A DNA stretch of 41,587 bases, from assembly GCA_023248995.1 (NCBI GenBank), contig JAHFDN010000023.1, positions 4,731 to 46,317 on the forward strand, read 5' to 3'. The notes beneath the pieces are model-generated. The model was not told where the DNA came from. It saw only the letters and a list, made by a program, of their open reading frames with translations, and searched no databases. The DNA is from Candidatus Rokuibacteriota bacterium (GTDB lineage Bacteria > Methylomirabilota > Methylomirabilia > Rokubacteriales > CSP1-6). Positions 38,155 to 41,587 of this stretch are shown in pieces; positions within the stretch are counted from its first letter, which is position 1, and every line of letters begins with the position of its first letter. The position numbers and the translations under genes are program-made.

Positions 38155-39561
38155 TCAACTCCGCTCCTGGCCCGCGGGGCCCGGACCGCTCTCGCCGAGC
38201 GCCCGGAGGAAGCGCTCCATCACGCCCTGGTGCACGATCTCGCTGGTGGCGTCGCCGAGCTCGGGGCGCCAGTCGGTGAGTCGGATGACCGCCTTCGCCA
38301 TGGCCCGGTGGCCGCCCGCTGCCCCGAGGTCCGCGAACGCCGCGCGCACCACGTCTCCCGCGCTTTTTACGTACCCCACATTCCGCACCGAGATGTGTGC
38401 CTCCCCGTTGACGACCCCAGACACCACCGACCACTCCACCCCTTCGACCTGGAGGAAGAGGTCGGCAAACTGGGGGATCAGGTCCACGTACGGGACGGCT
38501 CCCAGGTGGGAGAAGAGGACCCCACGGATCAGCTGGCGTCGGGCGAGGCCGCGGGCCAGCACGTCCAGCGCTTCGGCGGGCAGCTCGGGCCGCTCGATCC
38601 GTCGGAGCCAGTTGTGGTTCGCCAGGAGGTAGAGATGGGCGAAGGCCTCCATGTCCGCGCGCGTCCCGCCCCGCTCGAGGTGGAGCGTGTCCGACTTGAT
38701 CCCGTAGAGGAGGGCCGTGGCCAGCCGCTGGGAGATTTTCACCTCCGCGGCGCGCAGGTACTCGGTGAGGATGGTCGAGGTCGCCCCGTAGGTGGGGCGG
38801 ATGTCCTTCAAGCGCGCCCGGACCGTCCGGTCCTCGGGGTGGTGGTCGATCACCAGGTCCACGTCCTCGAAGCGCCCCTGGAAGAACCCGGGCTGCGTGT
38901 CCACCATGACCACGCGCTCGAACTCCCGCGCCGTCCCGGCGGTAACCTCGTCCACCTCGATCTCCAGGATCCGACACAGGGCGCGGTTCTCCGGCCGGGT
39001 GATCGCGCCGAAGGTGCCGATGGGGGCCGAGCTCCTGTTGCGTCCCAGGAGCGTCCGGAGGGCGAGCGCGGACGCGAGGGCGTCCGGGTCGGGGTCGTCC
39101 TGCATCAGGATCAGCACGCGCTGGGCGTCCTCGAAGTGCTGCCGGATGCGCTCGACCCGCGCGCGGAGCGCGGCCCGCTCCAGCTCCGGCTGAATGACGC
39201 GCTCGCCGAACGCGGAGATCGGGAGCGTGGTCACGCCGCCCGGGAGCTCCCCGAGGTGCCGCTCGGGATCGCGGAGGACGAGGACGGGGGACTGAGGCGC
39301 CACCGCCCGGACGGCCGCCACGATCTTCGTCGCGCGTTCCGCGGGTGCGTTGAGCAGCACCGGCTCGTGCCCGGTCCGGAAGGCGCGCCGGTAGAGCGCC
39401 GGGTCTTCGAGATCTCCGGAGACGGCCTGGTCACCGCTCCGGACGATCCGCGCCCGGACCCCGGGTTCGGCCACGACGTACAGCGGGGCGTCCCCCGGGA
39501 AGGTCGTGCCGCGGAGGAGGTGGTAGAGAAAGTCGTCGGGACAGATCACCACGTGGCGCAT
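38155..39561 (-). CDS. DHH/DHHA1 phosphoesterase with N-terminal TrkA-N-like domain
   Basis: A 468-residue protein. Residues 1-115 look like a degenerate Rossmann/TrkA-N domain (AVSGDLEDPALYRRAF; VLVLRDPERHLGEL) without a clear glycine-rich loop. Then comes a DHH phosphoesterase: DDPDPDALASALAL, VMVDTQPG, VIDHHPEDR and LLYGIKSDTL give the four metal-binding Asp/His motifs, and DHHA1 ends with GAAGGHRAMAKA. Relatives include NrnA and GdpP-type enzymes that cleave short RNAs, pAp or c-di-AMP. The RCK-like front end together with the Mg2+ transporter behind it hints at ion- or dinucleotide-linked control. Start: the ATG at 39561. Confidence 0.88.
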   Translation of the reverse strand: MRHVVICPDDFLYHLLRGTTFPGDAPLYVVAEPGVRARIVRSGDQAVSGDLEDPALYRRAFRTGHEPVLLNAPAERATKIVAAVRAVAPQSPVLVLRDPERHLGELPGGVTTLPISAFGERVIQPELERAALRARVERIRQHFEDAQRVLILMQDDPDPDALASALALRTLLGRNRSSAPIGTFGAITRPENRALCRILEIEVDEVTAGTAREFERVVMVDTQPGFFQGRFEDVDLVIDHHPEDRTVRARLKDIRPTYGATSTILTEYLRAAEVKISQRLATALLYGIKSDTLHLERGGTRADMEAFAHLYLLANHNWLRRIERPELPAEALDVLARGLARRQLIRGVLFSHLGAVPYVDLIPQFADLFLQVEGVEWSVVSGVVNGEAHISVRNVGYVKSAGDVVRAAFADLGAAGGHRAMAKAVIRLTDWRPELGDATSEIVHQGVMERFLRALGESGPGPAGQERS

Positions 39562-39581
39562 GGGTTCGTCTCAGCCCGTCA

Positions 39582-39610
39582 ATTCTACTCCTCCCCGGAG
39601 CGAGGGCCAA
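39582..39610 (-). promoter_or_regulatory. Candidate promoter of the DHH/LapA/MgtE operon
   Basis: Minus strand TTGGCC (39605-39610), 17 bases, TAGAAT (39582-39587, 5 of 6). The start near 39575 gives a short leader of about 14 bases before the ATG at 39561. The 115-base gap otherwise holds nothing obvious. Confidence 0.4.
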
Positions 39611-39676
39611 CGTTTTGCCCGGGGGCCCGCTCACCGCCTTGCCGGTGGGCGCGGCGTCCGCGCGGCCGCCCCGTTC

Positions 39677-40093
39677 TTACGCGCGGCGGGAACGGCGGAA
39701 GGCTTCCCGCCCGGCCTTGACGCCCGCCCTGAGGCCGCGGGACAGGAGGCGGGCCTCCACCGCCGACGCGCGCGCCAGATCGCGTCCCTGAGCGAGCGAC
39801 TTCTGGAGCGTCGGTTCCACGGAGCGCATCAGTTTCTCCACGCGGCGGCGCCCGGTGTGAAGCACGTCCGTGATCCGCTCCGTGGAGAGTCCAAGCGCCG
39901 CCTGGACCCGCGCCACCTGGCTCGCCGCGGTCTTCTCTAGTCGCGCGAGGCGCACGCGGGCCTGGCCCCGCGCCTGGCGCGTCTGGCCCTGCAGGACCTT
40001 GAGCTGGCCCTCGAGCTTCAAGAGCCGGCCTTCGAGCTCCCTGATCTTTCCCCGCGCCTGATCGATTCTCCCTTGCCGAGTTCCTCCTGCCAT
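39677..40093 (-). CDS. Basic coiled-coil protein of unknown function
   Basis: A 138-residue, very Arg/Lys-rich protein. Residues about 8-60 are a strong coiled coil (ARGKIRELEGRLLKLEGQLK and following heptads), with amphipathic helices after it and a basic tail (KAGREAFRRSRRA). The shape recalls phasin-like or nucleoid/membrane-binding helical proteins, but no family is clear. Its ATG overlaps the fumarase-like stop by one base (TGATG), with an AAAGGAG site upstream, so the two are translationally coupled. Confidence 0.7.
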   Translation of the reverse strand: MAGGTRQGRIDQARGKIRELEGRLLKLEGQLKVLQGQTRQARGQARVRLARLEKTAASQVARVQAALGLSTERITDVLHTGRRRVEKLMRSVEPTLQKSLAQGRDLARASAVEARLLSRGLRAGVKAGREAFRRSRRA

Positions 40094-41569
40094 CAGTTGA
40101 CTCCTTTCTTCAAGGCCTTGAAGGCCGGCGCGGCTTGAACTCTTCGTCGGAGCGCCCTGTCCAGGCGCTGGGGCCGCGTGATGGCCGCGGGCGCTAGTAA
40201 TCGGTCCAGCACCCCGGGCTCGACGAGACGGCGGGCGAGCACCACCTCCCGCAATGGCCGCCGTTTGTCCAGCGCCTCCTTCACCAGGCTGGCAGTTACA
40301 TCGTACCCCAGGTACGGCGAGAGGGCAGTCGCCTGAATCAGGCTTTCCTCTACGAGGGTCCGAGCCCGCCGGCGGTCCGCCGAAAGCCCTTCCACGCACC
40401 GGGTGCGCAGCAGGCGGACCGCGTTGGTGAGGAGCTCAAGGCTCCACCAGAGGTCGAACGCGATCAACGGGGTCATCACGTTCAGCTCGAGCTCACCGGC
40501 CTCGCCGGCGCGGGCCACGGCTAGGTCGTTGCCGATGATCTGGAAGCACACCATCTGCACCGCCTCGGGGACCGACGGGTTGATCTTCCCGGGCATGATG
40601 GAGGACCCGGGTTCGACCGGCGGCAGGCGCACCTCCCCCAGGCCCGTATGGGGGCCGGAGGCCAGCAGGCGGAGGTCGAAGCAGATCTTGGAGACGGTGA
40701 GCGCCAGTTCCCGGAGCGCCGCTGAGCAGCCGACCAGGGGGGTCATGTTCCAGGTGGTTTCCACGGGACTCCGGGCTGCTCTGAGAGGGAGGCGCGCGAT
40801 CCGGGCCAGCGCCCGGACACAGAGCCGCCTGAAGCGGGGATGGGCGGTGATCCCCGTTCCCACGGCGGTGCCGCCGAGACCGATCTCGAGCAAATCGCGG
40901 CGAGAGCCGTCGAGGCGGCGACGAGCGCGCGCGAGAGCCTCGGCATAGCCCGTGAACACCTGCCCGAACGTGATCGGGACCGCATCCTGGAGGTGGGTGC
41001 GTCCCGGCTTGACCACCCGCAGGTCGGCGCGGGCCCGGGTCCTGAAGGCTCGTTCGAGGAGGCTCAACTCTTGACGCAGCGGCGTGAGCAGCTGGAGCGC
41101 GGTCAGGCGCGCCGCGGTCGGGGTGACGTCGTTGGAGGATTGGGCGAGGTTCACGTGGTTGTTCGGATGGACGGGGTCGTAGGTGCCGCGGCGGCGGCCG
41201 AGCCGCTCGTTGGCGAGGTTGGCGATCACCTCGTTGGCGTTCATGTGATGGGGCGTCCCCGCGCCGGCCTGGAAGACGTCGAGGACGAAGGCCTCGTCCA
41301 CCCGGTTGGCGATGACGTGGTCCGCGGCCCACTCGATGGCGCGCGCCAGGCGGGATGGCAGGGCGCCGAGGCGGCGGTTGGTCCGGGCCGCGGCCTTCTT
41401 GATCATGCCGAGGGAGCCGATGAACGCCGGGTGGGCGCGGAGCCCGCTGAGCGCAAACGTCTCGCGCGCGCTGGGTGAAGATCCCGTAGAGAGCCCTGGC
41501 CGGGACCGCCTTCACGCCGAGGCTATCCCGCTCGATCCGGGCGCGTGGGCGGACCCGTCGGCGTTCCAT
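40093..41569 (-). pseudogene. Fumarase/aspartase superfamily gene with a frameshift
   Basis: A class II fumarase/aspartate ammonia-lyase homologue of about 490 residues in two frames. The N-terminus (ATG 41569) reads RIERDSLGVKAVPARALYGIFTQRA in one frame; from about 41465 on, RETFALSGLRAHPAFIGSLG and the rest continue in another. The break falls in an alternating CG run at 41463-41471, where a two-base loss (or one-base gain) would explain it. The main part is intact: HMNANEVIANLA, QSSNDVTPT, GGTAVGTG and the signature GSSIMPGKINPSVPE with its catalytic Ser loop. AspA-like N-terminal wording favours aspartase, but fumarase is possible. It may be a real lesion or a sequencing error. Confidence 0.8.
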
Positions 41570-41587
41570 CAGCGGGCGTAGAGGGCC
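41569..41587 (-). CDS. 3-prime end of an upstream gene cut by the window edge
   Basis: The last five codons before TGA (41569-41571) read ALYAR and overlap the fumarase-like ATG by one base (TGATG), the same coupling seen elsewhere here. Too little remains to identify it. Confidence 0.45.

Noticed and set aside
1-41587. CRISPR array, insertion sequence, prophage or integrase site
   Set aside because: No regularly spaced repeats, transposase, integrase or tRNA-flanking direct repeat was seen on reading both strands.

Overview
The window is a GC-rich (clearly above 60%), gene-dense bacterial chromosome segment. Nearly every base lies in a gene: the largest gene-free gaps are about 280 bases (21788-22067), 253 bases (7422-7674) and 204 bases (14661-14864). 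There is no phage, insertion sequence or CRISPR array. Short GTGA/ATGA overlaps, frequent GTG starts, a selenoprotein of the UGSC type, a Mo sulfite dehydrogenase, MoxR/CoxE chaperones, family III CoA-transferase genes and a rubrerythrin/FeS operon fit a soil or sediment bacterium of the Methylomirabilota (Rokubacteria-like) or a neighbouring lineage. That placement is an inference from gene content, not from a marker gene.

Layout. 1-2.5 kb (minus): DMT permease, monohaem cytochrome c and Tat-exported sulfite dehydrogenase. 2.6-4.7 kb (minus): purC and an M20 amidohydrolase. 4.8-7.4 kb (minus): a PilX-like protein, a TPR lipoprotein and a DUF4124 protein behind a sigma-54 promoter. 7.7-10.0 kb (minus): PEP-mutase/isocitrate-lyase family enzyme, M48 protease and a PilZ protein. 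10.1-13.0 kb (plus): MoxR ATPase, an unknown protein and a CoxE-type VWA protein. 13.0-14.7 kb (plus): a 357-residue protein and a UGSC selenoprotein read through an in-frame TGA. 14.7-15.7 kb: a sugar-nucleotide reductase remnant and a GT2 glycosyltransferase. 15.7-18.5 kb (minus): uvrA, divergent from a Fur/PerR regulator that heads a rubrerythrin, CCG-domain FeS protein, DUF3501 and cytochrome c operon (18.6-21.8 kb). 22-24 kb: a PuuD-like membrane protein, a very acidic 64-residue protein, tRNA-Met and a receiver-PilZ protein.

24.1-29.2 kb (plus) is one tightly overlapped operon: CoA-transferase, enoyl-CoA hydratase family protein, GT4 glycosyltransferase, two tandem 6-pyruvoyl-tetrahydropterin-synthase homologues, GTP cyclohydrolase I and an SDR reductase. 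The last four look like a complete route to a reduced pterin. 29.3-34.6 kb (plus): A-type Fe-S carrier, MoaD-MoaE fusion, tilS, an HtrA protease cut by an in-frame amber codon, and an NtrC-type sigma-54 activator. 34.7-41.6 kb (minus): alpha/beta hydrolase, PmtA-like methyltransferase, mgtE, lapA-like and DHH phosphoesterase genes, a basic coiled-coil protein and a frameshifted fumarase/aspartase gene.

Themes. Redox and metal chemistry recur: Mo enzyme plus molybdopterin synthase, selenoprotein, Fe-S carrier, rubrerythrin and several c-type cytochromes. Surface and motility control recurs as well: PilZ proteins, a PilX-like operon, a sigma-54 promoter and a sigma-54 activator. The most notable item is the selenocysteine gene at 14130-14660, which ordinary gene calling would split into two unrelated short genes.
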